Shown: piece by piece, positions 40,879 to 50,310 of the stretch | Numbering within the stretch: the first letter of the stretch is position 1 | Layout of the letters: every line of letters starts with the position of its first letter | From: Dakarella massiliensis | GTDB taxonomy: Bacteria; Pseudomonadota; Gammaproteobacteria; Burkholderiales; Burkholderiaceae_F | NCBI RefSeq assembly: GCF_001182045.1 | Contig: NZ_CVTY01000006.1 | Coordinates: 292,086 to 356,085, forward strand | DNA: 64,000 nt | Direction: 5' to 3' | Notes under the pieces: generated by a model | The model's input: only the letters and a program-made list of their open reading frames with translations | The model's database searches: none | Told to the model about the DNA's origin: nothing | Program-made: the position numbers and the translations under genes

Positions 40879-42044
40879 CAGTTGTTTCCGAAGAGGTCAC
40901 GGGTGAAGACTTTGCTTTCGACGTCAGCAAGATCCGGGCTGTTGCGATTCGTGATGATGAGATCGCAGTGTTCTTTAAATGCCGCGAGGTCATGTTCCAC
41001 CGGGGTGTCGAGGAAAGTGTCCGCCTCAAGCGTCGGTTCGTAGATCTCAAGCGCGATGCCCTTCTCGGTAAGACGCCGCATGATGCCCTGGATCGAAGAC
41101 GCGCGGAAGTTGTCGGAACAGGACTTCATGATGAGACGGTATACGCCAACGCGCTTCGGATTCTTCTTCGCGATCTCTTCCGCGATGAAGTCCTTGCGGA
41201 TACGGTTCGAGTCCACAATCGCCTTGATCAGCGTCTGGGGAACATCAGAATAGTTCGCGAGCAGCTGCTTCGTGTCTTTCGGGAGGCAGTAGCCGCCATA
41301 ACCAAAAGAGGGATTCCGGTAATGCGTACCGATGCGGGGGTCGAGACCGACACCTTCGATAATCTCTTTGGAGTCCAGGCCCTTGCTCATCGCGTAGGTG
41401 TCGAGCTCATTAAAGAACGCGACTCGCATCGCGAGGTAGGTGTTCGAGAAAAGCTTGATCGCCTCGGCTTCGGTGGAATTCGTGAAGAGCACCGGCACGT
41501 CCTTATCCTCAGCCCCTTCAACGAGGAGTTTCGCGAAGACGTGAGCCTTTTCGCCGTGGTCACCGATCACGATGCGAGAGGGGTGAAGGTTGTCGTAGAG
41601 GGCGTGGCCTTCACGGAGGAACTCCGGAATGAAGATCACGTTTTCAATTCCAAGGCGCTTTTTCAGCGCCGCAGTGTAGCCCACCGGAATCGTTGACTTG
41701 ATGATGATCGTGGTACCCGGATTGATCGCGAGGATGTCATCAATCACGGATTCAACTGACTTTGTATTGAAGAAGTTCGTTTTCGGATCGTAATCGGTCG
41801 GCGTAGCCACAACGACAAAATCAGCGCCTTCATACGCTTCTTTCTTATCTGTAGTCGCTCGGAGATGAAGCGGTTTGGAAGCCAGGAATTCCTCGATCTC
41901 GCGGTCCACAATAGGGCTCTTATGGGCGTTGATCAGGTCGACCTTATGCGGCACGATGTCAAGCGCGACCACATCATGATGCTGCGCGAGAAGCACCGCG
42001 TTCGATAAACCGACATAACCAATACCGACTACTGCGATTTTCAT
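40878..42044 (-). CDS. ugd: UDP-glucose/UDP-sugar 6-dehydrogenase
   Basis: A 388-residue NAD-dependent nucleotide-sugar dehydrogenase, most similar to UDP-glucose 6-dehydrogenase of the short Ugd type (UDP-glucose to UDP-glucuronate). Rossmann motif [29 protein letters not shown]; catalytic Cys in [15 protein letters not shown] (about residue 248); the substrate-contacting segments STIPVGYT and [22 protein letters not shown] are present. The product would feed the adjacent glycosyltransferase. It is first gene of the two-gene operon. Confidence 0.88.
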   Translation of the reverse strand: MKIAVVGIGYVGLSNAVLLAQHHDVVALDIVPHKVDLINAHKSPIVDREIEEFLASKPLHLRATTDKKEAYEGADFVVVATPTDYDPKTNFFNTKSVESVIDDILAINPGTTIIIKSTIPVGYTAALKKRLGIENVIFIPEFLREGHALYDNLHPSRIVIGDHGEKAHVFAKLLVEGAEDKDVPVLFTNSTEAEAIKLFSNTYLAMRVAFFNELDTYAMSKGLDSKEIIEGVGLDPRIGTHYRNPSFGYGGYCLPKDTKQLLANYSDVPQTLIKAIVDSNRIRKDFIAEEIAKKNPKRVGVYRLIMKSCSDNFRASSIQGIMRRLTEKGIALEIYEPTLEADTFLDTPVEHDLAAFKEHCDLIITNRNSPDLADVESKVFTRDLFGNN

Positions 42045-42282
42045 CTTTTCCTGCCTTTACCTATTAGCCGACATCTGCCTTGATTCTGCAGCCTGGGCGT
42101 TTCCTCTGTCTGAAATGAAAAAGTCCGGCCGAAATTGCTTTGAAAAGCGGTACCGGGGACAGTGCCAGCGCAGAGGAACTGACTTTGAAGTGCCAAAAAA
42201 CCGAATCAATCGATTGTAGTGCCAAAATGCCCGCCGTTCCTCAAAAGCGGCGTGTTTCGGTGTGCCGGATTCCGTTTCATTT

Positions 42283-43224
42283 TTATTCCGCCGGGTAGTG
42301 ATCATGCGCATAGCTGAGGAGGAGTGACCGAAGCCATTGATTCAGCGGATCCCGCTCATCACGCGCGGCCCAGAAGAGCCGCGACGTAAAGACTGAGCGG
42401 TTTTCGCCCGTGAGCGGAATCACGGTGAAGAGACCGGTGCCTTCCCATTCGGCCGCGAGCGGCGACGGGATCCACTCCACGGCGTCCGTCCGCTTCACGA
42501 CAAAGGGGGGAACATTGAAGTAGTTGCAGGCGATCACCGGAGCCCCCATCGCCATCACATCGAGCCACGGGCGGTTGTAGCCGCCCTGACGGGTCGATGG
42601 AATGAACTGCGGGAAGCGGGCGATTTCTTCCAGCGTCACGCGCCCTTCCGCCTGATAGATCGCCTCGAGCGGATGCCCCTGCCGCACCATGAGGCGGTAC
42701 TCCACTTTCCCGAGCGGCTGCGACACCACGTCACTCTGATTCAGAAGCCCCGGGTTGATGCAGAGATCGGCTTTCCCGAGCCGCAGCTCATTCAGGGCGA
42801 ACTCGCGGCTCTCAAGAAAATCCACATTGATCCGGAGCCCCGGGGACTCGGTCTGCAGCCTCGGAACCACGGGAAGCACGAACGCGAGGTACCCCATGTC
42901 GTACGTGAGGATCCGGATATCGCGTTTCGCGGTCGCGGGGTCAAACACCGCGGGTTTCCGGAGCGCGTCCACGGCGTCGATGATCGATTCAAGCTTCGGG
43001 AGGAGCTCCTTCATGGCGGAGGTCGGCGCGAGCCCTTTATCGGTCCGGAGGAAGAGGGGGTCGCCCGCGGCGTCCTTCAGCACCGAAAGCTGGTGACTAG
43101 CAGCGGAAAGCGAAAGTCCGAGCCCCTTCGCCGCTTCTGTGAGTGATTTCTTACGGCAAACCGCTACCAGAAGCCGCATCGATGGGATGCTTTCCAACGC
43201 TTTTTCTGCGGAATTTTTAGCCAT
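42283..43224 (-). CDS. LysR-family regulator
   Basis: A 313-residue LysR-type regulator, of a different subfamily from those at 37634 and 49203. HTH at about 26-58 (KSLTEAAKGLGLSLSAASHQLSVLKDAAGDPLFLRTDKG), and the effector domain continues with ILTYDMGYLAFVLPVVPRLQTESPGLRINV. It stands alone, followed by ugd after about 240 bp, on the same strand; no obvious target. The C-terminus (DPLNQWLRSLLLSYAHDHYP) is unlike most LysR proteins. Confidence 0.88.
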   Translation of the reverse strand: MAKNSAEKALESIPSMRLLVAVCRKKSLTEAAKGLGLSLSAASHQLSVLKDAAGDPLFLRTDKGLAPTSAMKELLPKLESIIDAVDALRKPAVFDPATAKRDIRILTYDMGYLAFVLPVVPRLQTESPGLRINVDFLESREFALNELRLGKADLCINPGLLNQSDVVSQPLGKVEYRLMVRQGHPLEAIYQAEGRVTLEEIARFPQFIPSTRQGGYNRPWLDVMAMGAPVIACNYFNVPPFVVKRTDAVEWIPSPLAAEWEGTGLFTVIPLTGENRSVFTSRLFWAARDERDPLNQWLRSLLLSYAHDHYPAE

Positions 43225-43430
43225 GCCTGTGATTCATAGGGAAAATCAGTGTTGAGATTATAGCGAAGAGGCAGTTGAAGAAAACCGCAACAGAGAAAGA
43301 GAAATTCTCCATATGGAAAATAACCCGCCACGGGTAATATTTTCCCTGTCAGGGTTCAGATGTTTGATTCCGCAAGGAAAAAAATGTTGGAACTTCGTGG
43401 CATTAACTCTCTGAAATGAATTGAGTCTGA

Positions 43431-43471
43431 GGGCTGACGTCTAACAGGTGGTTTCGTCAGCCCCTTTTTTT
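43431..43471 (+). terminator. Orphan plus-strand terminator
   Basis: GGGCTGACG (43431-43439) pairs with CGTCAGCCC (43455-43463), followed by CTTTTTTT. No plus-strand gene precedes it; AACTCTCTGAAATG 25 bp upstream loosely echoes the candidate small-RNA motif. The region 43225-43534 has no gene. Confidence 0.6.
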
Positions 43472-43534
43472 GTCCGCGTTCCGCGGAACCGGATTCATCC
43501 CGCCTTCCTCTGATCCTTAAAAAAACAGCAGGCA

Positions 43535-43567
43535 TAAAAAAGATCTCCCTCATTTCTGAAGGAGATC
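43535..43567 (-). terminator. Terminator of the nitroreductase
   Basis: GATCTCC (43542-43548) pairs with GGAGATC (43561-43567), followed on the minus strand by seven T. Confidence 0.75.
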
Positions 43568-43624
43568 CATGTGTTCGCCCTGAACCCGATGCCGGAGAAG
43601 TCACGCTCCGGCCGGCCGCCTCTT

Positions 43625-44266
43625 TTAGTCCTTGAACGTCACGACGCGGTCAACAAGTTCGCGCACCGTGTGCAGCTGATTCAGCTTATCGTCCGACTCG
43701 TAGCCGAGAGCGACACCGACCACAATGTCGTCCGTCTCCGGAATGTCGAGATAACGGCGGAGCACTTCGGGGTGCTTCACGAGGTTATACGCGGCGATGG
43801 AGCCTAGGCCCTTATTGAAGGCGGTGAGCTGCATCGTCTGGGTGAAACCGCCGAGGTCGAGCACCGCCCAGCGGGAAGCGCCCTTCGGCATCGTGATGAA
43901 AGCCACAGCCGGCGCGTTGAAGAGCATGTCTTCGACGCCCGCCATCGTCTGGCCGACGCCTTCAGCGGCGATCAGGTTGTGGAACCCGGCCATATGCTCC
44001 TGAGCGAGCTTCGACCACTCTTCGCGGTGCGGCATGCCGTAGTCTGCCATCCCCTGGTCGCCCTTCTCGGCGAGCGCCATGTATTCAGCGCGGATGTTCT
44101 TCAGCGTCTTCTCGGTCGCCATGTAAACGTGCCACTCCTGAGCATTCACCCAGGACGGCGCGCGGCCGGCGTCCTCAACAATCTTCCGCAGAATGTCGCG
44201 GGTCACAGGCTTCTCGGAAAAAACGCGGACGGAGTGACGTGAACGCAGAACCAGATCGAAATCCAT
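43625..44266 (-). CDS. Nitroreductase-family flavoprotein
   Basis: A 213-residue FMN-dependent oxidoreductase of the nitroreductase superfamily, cytosolic, dimeric in relatives. N-terminal SRHSVRVFSEKPVTRDILRKIVEDAGRAPSWVNAQEWHVYM is the FMN phosphate and ribityl binding region (R-x-S-x-R...F, then A-P-S-W). The C-terminus has IPETDDIVVGVALGYESDDKLNQ. It reduces nitro, quinone or enone compounds with NAD(P)H; the physiological substrate is unclear. Its own terminator and an upstream terminator show a single-gene unit. Confidence 0.9.
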   Translation of the reverse strand: MDFDLVLRSRHSVRVFSEKPVTRDILRKIVEDAGRAPSWVNAQEWHVYMATEKTLKNIRAEYMALAEKGDQGMADYGMPHREEWSKLAQEHMAGFHNLIAAEGVGQTMAGVEDMLFNAPAVAFITMPKGASRWAVLDLGGFTQTMQLTAFNKGLGSIAAYNLVKHPEVLRRYLDIPETDDIVVGVALGYESDDKLNQLHTVRELVDRVVTFKD

Positions 44267-44356
44267 ATATGTTTCTCCTCTACCCGGAAAGCCCGATTAC
44301 TACAATAATTACGCTCCTTATAGAGCGAAAACTATATGTGTGTTTGAAAAAAAAGA

Positions 44357-44394
44357 GCAGATGGAGCCGATTCTGCGGTTTTGGCTCCATCTGC
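44357..44394 (-). terminator. Terminator of the LarA-like gene
   Basis: A 12-bp stem, GCAGATGGAGCC (44357-44368) with GGCTCCATCTGC (44383-44394), followed on the minus strand by an interrupted T-run. Confidence 0.8.
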
Positions 44395-44455
44395 CGCCTG
44401 AAAAAAACACTTCTGAGCAGAGAGTGGTATGTGAGTACCGGTGTCTTATTCCTTC

Positions 44456-45745
44456 TCAGTCTTCAGGCAAAAGGGGGACGGTAAGCGACCCTTCTGGCAT
44501 CAGGATGACGGACGGATGCTCCCCCACAATCGGGCGGACGAGAGCAAGCGCTTCCTCGATCGACGTCACGCAGCCCGCGAACATAAGTTCTTTGGCTAGC
44601 TTCGGGTCGAGGGCGGAAACGAGGAAGTAGGGCGCTTTCTGCATATTCCGCGTGACCGCGGACGCCTTATTCGCGCCCATCACGAAGTGTTCCTTCAGCT
44701 CCTTCACGATCGCCTCGTAGCTCCCAAGCCGGCGGCACGTGTCCTCAAACTTCTGATTCCCGCTCCCCTCGCGGCACTCGGCGACGAGAATCACGGCTCC
44801 GCCCTTCTTCACCGCGATCCTCGCGTTATCCATCGTTTTCTGCATCTGATACGCGTTGATGTCCTTCGGATACCCGCCGCAGCTCACGATCACGAGATCA
44901 GCTTCCCGCGGGATCGGGACGCCGTAGACTTCGCGCACGAATTTGCACGCCTCGAGATGCGCTTTCACCCAGTGTCCGGCGTACATCCGGAGGAATTCGT
45001 GCTTCGCGTTAAGCACCGCGTTGAAGAGGAAGAGGTCGCGGTCCTTCGCGAAGCGCTCCACGCCCTCCACCTGGTCCTCGTAGCAGGGGTTGCCTGTGGT
45101 GATCCCGAGCCCCACACGGTCATCCATCATCCACTGGTGATTCATGCGGATCGTTTCCATCGCGGCGCAGCCCGGGAGAATCGCTTTCCGGCCGCCCCCG
45201 AACCCCGCGAAGTAGTGGAAGACGATCGTTCCCGTGAGAATCACGTGGTCGACGTTGCAGAGGAGCTTATTAATGAGCACCGGTGTACCGCGCGATGTCT
45301 GCCCGAAGTACTCGAAATTCTGGTCCGCGTAGCAGTCGGAATTAAACATCGGGACACGGGACGCGACCTCTTCCCCCACGGCTTCAGCCATTTCTTCGCG
45401 GGTCATCTTCCGGTGGGCTCCGAGCGAAAAGACGATCTTCATGTGGTCATCCGGGACCCCGAGGCGGTTAAGCTCATCCAGGAACACCGGCATGAAGTCA
45501 AACGAATTCGCGACGCGGGTGAGGTCGTTACAGATAAAGCAGACGGTGTCGCCCGGCTTCACGCGTTCGTCGAGCGGTCCGATCCCGATCGGGTTCCGGA
45601 TCGCCTCAAGGATCTTCGCTTTCACTTCTTCCTTCGGGATCGGGGTGAATGACTTCGTCCGGACTTCCGCGATCACTTCGTCCTCTGGCAGCGTCACGGT
45701 TTTCACGGTGTCGCCATACGGGAGCTCATACGTCTTCAGCGTCAT
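44456..45745 (-). CDS. LarA-family nickel-pincer 2-hydroxyacid racemase
   Basis: A 429-residue cytosolic LarA homologue. LarA uses a nickel-pincer nucleotide attached to a lysine to racemise 2-hydroxy acids. All key residues are visible at the positions expected from Lactiplantibacillus LarA, shifted by three: H111 (LGAHRKM), H177 (VFHYFAG), K187 (GGGRKAILPG) and H203 (MNHQWM). LarA relatives include lactate, malate and other hydroxyacid racemases. The 13-bp spacing after a dicarboxylate-type transporter and the nearby malic enzyme favour malate, as inference. The cofactor genes larB, larC and larE are not in this window. Confidence 0.85.
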   Translation of the reverse strand: MTLKTYELPYGDTVKTVTLPEDEVIAEVRTKSFTPIPKEEVKAKILEAIRNPIGIGPLDERVKPGDTVCFICNDLTRVANSFDFMPVFLDELNRLGVPDDHMKIVFSLGAHRKMTREEMAEAVGEEVASRVPMFNSDCYADQNFEYFGQTSRGTPVLINKLLCNVDHVILTGTIVFHYFAGFGGGRKAILPGCAAMETIRMNHQWMMDDRVGLGITTGNPCYEDQVEGVERFAKDRDLFLFNAVLNAKHEFLRMYAGHWVKAHLEACKFVREVYGVPIPREADLVIVSCGGYPKDINAYQMQKTMDNARIAVKKGGAVILVAECREGSGNQKFEDTCRRLGSYEAIVKELKEHFVMGANKASAVTRNMQKAPYFLVSALDPKLAKELMFAGCVTSIEEALALVRPIVGEHPSVILMPEGSLTVPLLPED

Positions 45746-45758
45746 TTTTCCATTCCTA

Positions 45759-47203
45759 TCAATAGAGACCGATTACCTTCCACCAGGCGATGCCGACCGC
45801 GAGCATCACGACCACATCCATCGTGATCACGGCGAAATTGAGGGCATAGAACCTGGGGCGCTCGAAGTACCCCTGACCGAAGTAAAGCGGGCCAGGGCCG
45901 GAACCGTATTCCGTGAGACCCCACATCGGGTTTGAGAAGATGCAGAACGCGATCGCGACGAGCCCCACCGGCGCGCCGCAGGCAATGGCGACCGCGGCGA
46001 ACGGCACATACATGGCGATCACGTGAGCGGCGACCGTCGCGAAGAGGTAATGCGTGTAGACATAGATCACGAGGAGGAGCAGGAACGCCGCGATCCAGGC
46101 GGAACCCGCGAGCTGCGCCGAGACCACACCCGTGAACCACTTGATGAAGCCGAGTTTCGAGAGACCGGTCGCGAGTGAAATGAAGACACCGAACCACACC
46201 ACCGTGTCCCAGGCGGCTTTTTCAGCGAGAGCGTCCTTCCATTCAAGGGCCATAGTCACCATCAGGTACGCGACCAGGGCGATACCGATCGCGTTCGCGT
46301 TGAAGCCCGTGATGATCGCGGTGCCCCAGCCAAGGAGCGCGAGGATGAAGCCCACCGCGACCTTCTTTTCCTGCGTGGAGAGCGGCCCTAGCTCCGCGAG
46401 CATCTCTTTCCCATGCACCTTCACTTCCGGCGTGTGATTCATCGTCGGGCGGATGAGGAGCTTCGTGAACCAGGGGAGGATGAGGAACGCGGCGACGCAG
46501 GGCGCGAAGGCGGCAAGCGTCCACCCGCCCCAGGTGAGCTGATCCCGAGCTGATCCTTCGCGAGCTGCACGGCAAGGAGGTTCGCTGCCATACCGGTCAT
46601 GAAGAGACCGCCCGTGATCGGCGTGACCTGGAAGCAGGTCATCATGAGGTAGTCACCGATCTTCTTGCCGGATTCCCCCGGCTCCGACCCCATCACACGG
46701 CAGATGGAACGCGCGACCGGCATGATGATGCCGCCGCCTCGGGCGGTGACAGACGGCATCGCGGACGCCATGATGAGGTCAGCGAGCCCAAGCGAATAGG
46801 CGATGCCGGTAGAGCTGCCGCCGAACTTCGAGAGCATGAAGTACGCGATCCGCTTTCCGAGACCGGACTTCACGAAGCCAAGCGACAGAATGTGGGCCGA
46901 GAAAATGAGCCACACGGTGCCGGAAGAGAACCCCGCGAGGTCTTCTTTGAGGGTCAGCGTCCCGGTGAAGTAGGCGACCGTGAGCGCGATAAACATGATC
47001 GCGCCGGTTGGGAGCGGCGCGGTGAGGATACTCACAATCGTCGCCGCGAAAATCGCGAACATGTGCATCCCTTTGGCGCTCAGGCCATCAGGCAGCGGAC
47101 AGAACCAGAGAATGAGGAGCACCGCGAGCGGAATCGCCGCTCGCCACCACTCTGTTTTAGAGGGCTGAGGCCGGGGTGCTTCATTACTTTTTGTATCAGA
47201 CAT
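45759..47203 (-). pseudogene. DASS (SLC13) anion/dicarboxylate transporter, frameshifted
   Basis: It would be a 481-residue Na+- or antiport-driven transporter of the DASS/CitT family for di- or tricarboxylates (succinate, malate, tartrate). N-terminal half in one frame (WWRAAIPLAVLLILWFCPLP...GAIMFIALTVAYFTGTLTLKEDLAGFSSGTVWLIFSA...ASAMPSVTARGGGIIMPVARS), C-terminal half in another (TWGGWTLAAFAPCVAAFLILPWF...GLSKLGFIKWF...YTHYLFATVAAHVIAMYVPFA). One base appears missing near 46539: restoring one G on the plus strand reads GISLTWGGWTL across. A single 1-nt lesion may be an assembly error. LarA-like gene follows 13 bp downstream. Confidence 0.82.
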
Positions 47204-47378
47204 GGTAGGCATCCGATCAGAAAATCCGCCCAAACCGCGAATTTAGGGACGCCTGCCCCTGGCCTGGTCCGATATCAAGGAAACGGACCCGGGCGGAGAG
47301 GGAAGCCAGGGGAGGCGCGGGGGGGTGCCGCCAGCCGGGCCCGAAACCGCCGGAACCCGACTCGCGGCCTTTCATGGA

Positions 47379-49002
47379 TTACCGGTACTCAGGCGAATAC
47401 ATGTAGTCCGTCACGTACTGATCGAGGTCAGCCGGGATATCGGTTCTCGCGCAGCGTCCGGTCTTCTGGGCGTTCCGGATCACGTTCACCGCGATGTCGT
47501 GGCTGATCTTCCTCATGAAGGAAGAGGGCGGGAAGAGCGACCCCTGAGCGAGGTCCGCGTCTGTCACGCAGTCCGCGACCGTGTGGCTCGCGAGGAGCAG
47601 GACTTCAGGCGGAATCCCGGTGCAGCCGGAGAGAATCGCGCCAAGCCCGATCCCCGGGAAGATGAAGTAGTTGTTCCCCTGCCGCGGGACAAAGGTCTTC
47701 CCGTTATAGGTGACGGGCTCAAACGGAGACCCTGAGCAGAAGAGCGCCCGGCCGTCAGTCCACTCGTAGGCCTGTTCCGCGGAGCATTCGGAGTGGGAGT
47801 TCGGGTTCGAGAGCGCGAAGATGATCGGGCGATCGTTCATCGCGGCCATCTTCCGGACAATCGACTCGGTGAACGCGCCGCCGCAGGTGGAGAGACCGAC
47901 AATCGCGGTGGGCTTCACGAGGTCAACATAGGCTTCGAACGTGAGGCTCGGATCCACGTCCTTCGCAAACGGCTTCATGTAGTCCGCGATATCGCCGCGG
48001 CGCGTTGAAATCGGACCGTTGATGTCGAAAAGCCAGATCTTCGAACGGGCTTCCTCTTCCGTGAGCCCCTCTTCGTTCATCGCCTCAACGAGGAGCCGCG
48101 AGGAACCCGTGCCGGATTCACCGGCCCCGAGGAACATGATCCGTTCGTCTGACACCTTCGTCCCCTTCGCGCGGCAGGCGGAGAAGAAGCCGGCGATAAC
48201 CGCGCCCGCGGGCCCCTGGATGTCGTCCGAGAAGCAGGCGTAGCGGTTACGGTAGCGGTCAAGGAGCCGGAACGCGTTCTGGTTCGCGAAGTCCTCGAAC
48301 TGAATCGCGCAGTTCGGCCACTTCGCCTTCACGGCCTGGAAGAACTCTTCAATAAATTCGTCGTATTCCTTTCCGCGGACACGCTCATGACGGTGGCCGA
48401 GGTAGAGCGGGTCCTTCAGATAACGCTCGCGGTTCGTGCCGACATCAAGCGTGATCCCGAGGCACTTCGCGGGGTCCACACCCGCGCAGACCGTGTAGAA
48501 CACGAGCTTCCCGACCGGAATCCCGTGACCGTTGATGCCGAGGCCACCGAGACCGAGGATGCGTTCACCGTCTGTCACGACGATCATGTCCACTTCTTTC
48601 TGCGGTGCGTTATCGAGAATCTCCGCGAGATGCCCCTTATCCTCGATCGAGAGGAACATGCCGCGGGGGAAGCGGAGGAGATGGCTGTACTGCTTGCAGA
48701 AGTCACCGACGGTCGGCGTGTAGACCACGGGGAGCAATTCATCCACGTTATCCATCAGCATGCGGAAGAAGAGAGTCTCATTCGCCGCGCGGAGCGCGTC
48801 AAGGAAGATGCTCTTCTGAAGCGGCGTGGAGAAGCTGTGATAGATCTCCATCATCGCTTCTTCCTGCATGCCGATCGAGGCCGGCATCGGGGGGGAGGAG
48901 TCCCGTGAGTCCGAGCGCCTTCCGCTCTTCCGCCGTATAAGCCGTTCCTTTGCTGAGTGCCCCGTTCTGAAGCAGGGCATTGCCTTTCAGAGTTTCCGTC
49001 AT
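47379..49002 (-). pseudogene. NAD-type malic enzyme, 1-nt frameshift near N-terminus
   Basis: It would be a 540-residue malic enzyme of the large (maeA-type) class: L-malate to pyruvate plus CO2 with NAD(P)H. The main frame holds LPVVYTPTVGDFCKQYSHLLRFPRGMFLS, GGLGINGHGIPVGKLVFYTVCAGV (Lys of the active site), FEDFANQNAFRLLDRYR, DDIQGPAGAVIAGF and the Rossmann fold IMFLGAGESGTGSSRLL. The first ~35 residues (MTETLKGNALLQNGALSKG...LTGLLPP) lie in another frame from ATG 49002. A run of seven C (coding strand; 48890-48896) joins cleanly if it were six. Divergent LysR at 49203; the shared operator lies at 49142-49160. Confidence 0.82.
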
Positions 49003-49141
49003 CTTTATTTCCCGTCCTTCAAGATTGAGAGTTGGGGAATCGGGCCGGAAGCCCGATGAATCCAGGCCCCGGCGCTTTTCTCCGTTACTGGACAATATAT
49101 GTAGTCCGAAAGAATTAGTGAATGACAGAGCGGCAAACTTT

Positions 49142-49160
49142 ACTTGCTGTTTTAACAAGC
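49142..49160. promoter_or_regulatory. Putative LysR operator, malic enzyme/LysR promoter
   Basis: ACTTGCTGTTTTAACAAGC, imperfect inverted repeat of LysR T-N11-A form, 43 bp before the LysR ATG. It matches the perfect inverted repeat before the DMSO-reductase-type operon (61676-61694) at 16 of 19 positions. Confidence 0.65.
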
Positions 49161-49202
49161 TAGAATGAGAGCGTCAGACGTAACGCCGGGAAGGTCCGAG
49201 AG

Positions 49203-50195
49203 ATGAGGAAAACCGATAATTTTGAAGCCTGGTCGCTGCTCGCCGCCTGCCGGAAGACCGGAGGGCTCGCGAAAGCCGCGGCCGCGGAGTCACTCGATCT
49301 TTCGGTCGCGAGCCGCCTCATCGCGGGGCTTGAGACCGAGCTCGGGGTCGGGATTCTGGACCGCCGCGTGCGGCCCGCGGTGCTCACCGAAACCGGGACG
49401 CGGCTCGCCGTCTTCGCGCAGAAGATGGTGAAGGCAAGGCGTGACGCGCTGGAACTCGCAAGTGAAGTCCACTCGCTGGAAGCCCGGGAAGGCGAAAAGC
49501 GGACGCTGCGGCTCAGTCTCCCGATGAATCTGAACCGCGTGACCCTCATCAGCCAGATCATGACGTACGAAGACCGGCACCCGGACGTCCGGGTTGAGAT
49601 TTCGGCGGACTCCGGGCTCCCCGCGCTGATCGCGGGGAAGACCGATGTGTCGCTCGGGAGCTACTACCGGCCGGATCCGAGACTCTTCGCGCTCCCCGCC
49701 GGCATCTGCTACTCCTTCATCATGGCGACCAAAAAGTACGAGCGGAAGTACGGGCTTCCGGAAACGATTGAGGATCTGAAGCGACACACGATCCTCCTTC
49801 GCTACACGCAGAACCTCGGGTACTCGAATAAGCTCGAGAACGGGACCGAGACCTACTACATCGACCGGGGGCACCGGGTGCAGCACGGGGACGCCGCGGC
49901 GTGCCGCGAGATGCTGCTCGCGGGCGAAGGCCTCGCGATTGACCTTACGCCCGGGTTCGTGTCGGATTACCTCGCGAGCGGCTTTGTCTTTCCGGTGCTG
50001 AAAGGGTGGCACCGTGAGCCCTGCCACTATCACGTCTACTGCCGGGCGGGATCTCAGGACGATAAGGTGCTCCGCGAACTCATGGCGTACGTGGAGCGAG
50101 GGGTCTTCGCGACCTTCGCGAACCAGTGGCAGTTCTGGTACGGGAAGCTCTGGATTCCGATGCCCGAAGGTTTCGTACCCCAAGCAAAATCGTAA
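49203..50195 (+). CDS. LysR-family regulator
   Basis: A 330-residue LysR-type regulator, paralogue of that at 37634. HTH at about 16-50 (GGLAKAAAAESLDLSVASRLIAGLETELGVGILDR), effector domain with LSLPMNLNRVTLISQIMTYEDRHPDVRVEIS, Trp-rich C-terminus (VLKGWHREPCHYHVYCRAG). Divergent from malic enzyme. Its likely site (49142-49160) also occurs before the DMSO-reductase-type operon at 61676. It may therefore couple malate metabolism to anaerobic respiration; inference only. Confidence 0.9.
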   Translation: MRKTDNFEAWSLLAACRKTGGLAKAAAAESLDLSVASRLIAGLETELGVGILDRRVRPAVLTETGTRLAVFAQKMVKARRDALELASEVHSLEAREGEKRTLRLSLPMNLNRVTLISQIMTYEDRHPDVRVEISADSGLPALIAGKTDVSLGSYYRPDPRLFALPAGICYSFIMATKKYERKYGLPETIEDLKRHTILLRYTQNLGYSNKLENGTETYYIDRGHRVQHGDAAACREMLLAGEGLAIDLTPGFVSDYLASGFVFPVLKGWHREPCHYHVYCRAGSQDDKVLRELMAYVERGVFATFANQWQFWYGKLWIPMPEGFVPQAKS

Positions 50196-50310
50196 AAAGC
50201 CGCGTTATTTTCTTTTAACGCGTGTATCCTTTCGGTCAATTCAGAGAGAAACGCTCGGAATTACGCGTTTTCTCACGTTTCACACCACAACCCGAAAGGA
50301 ACCAAAGAAC

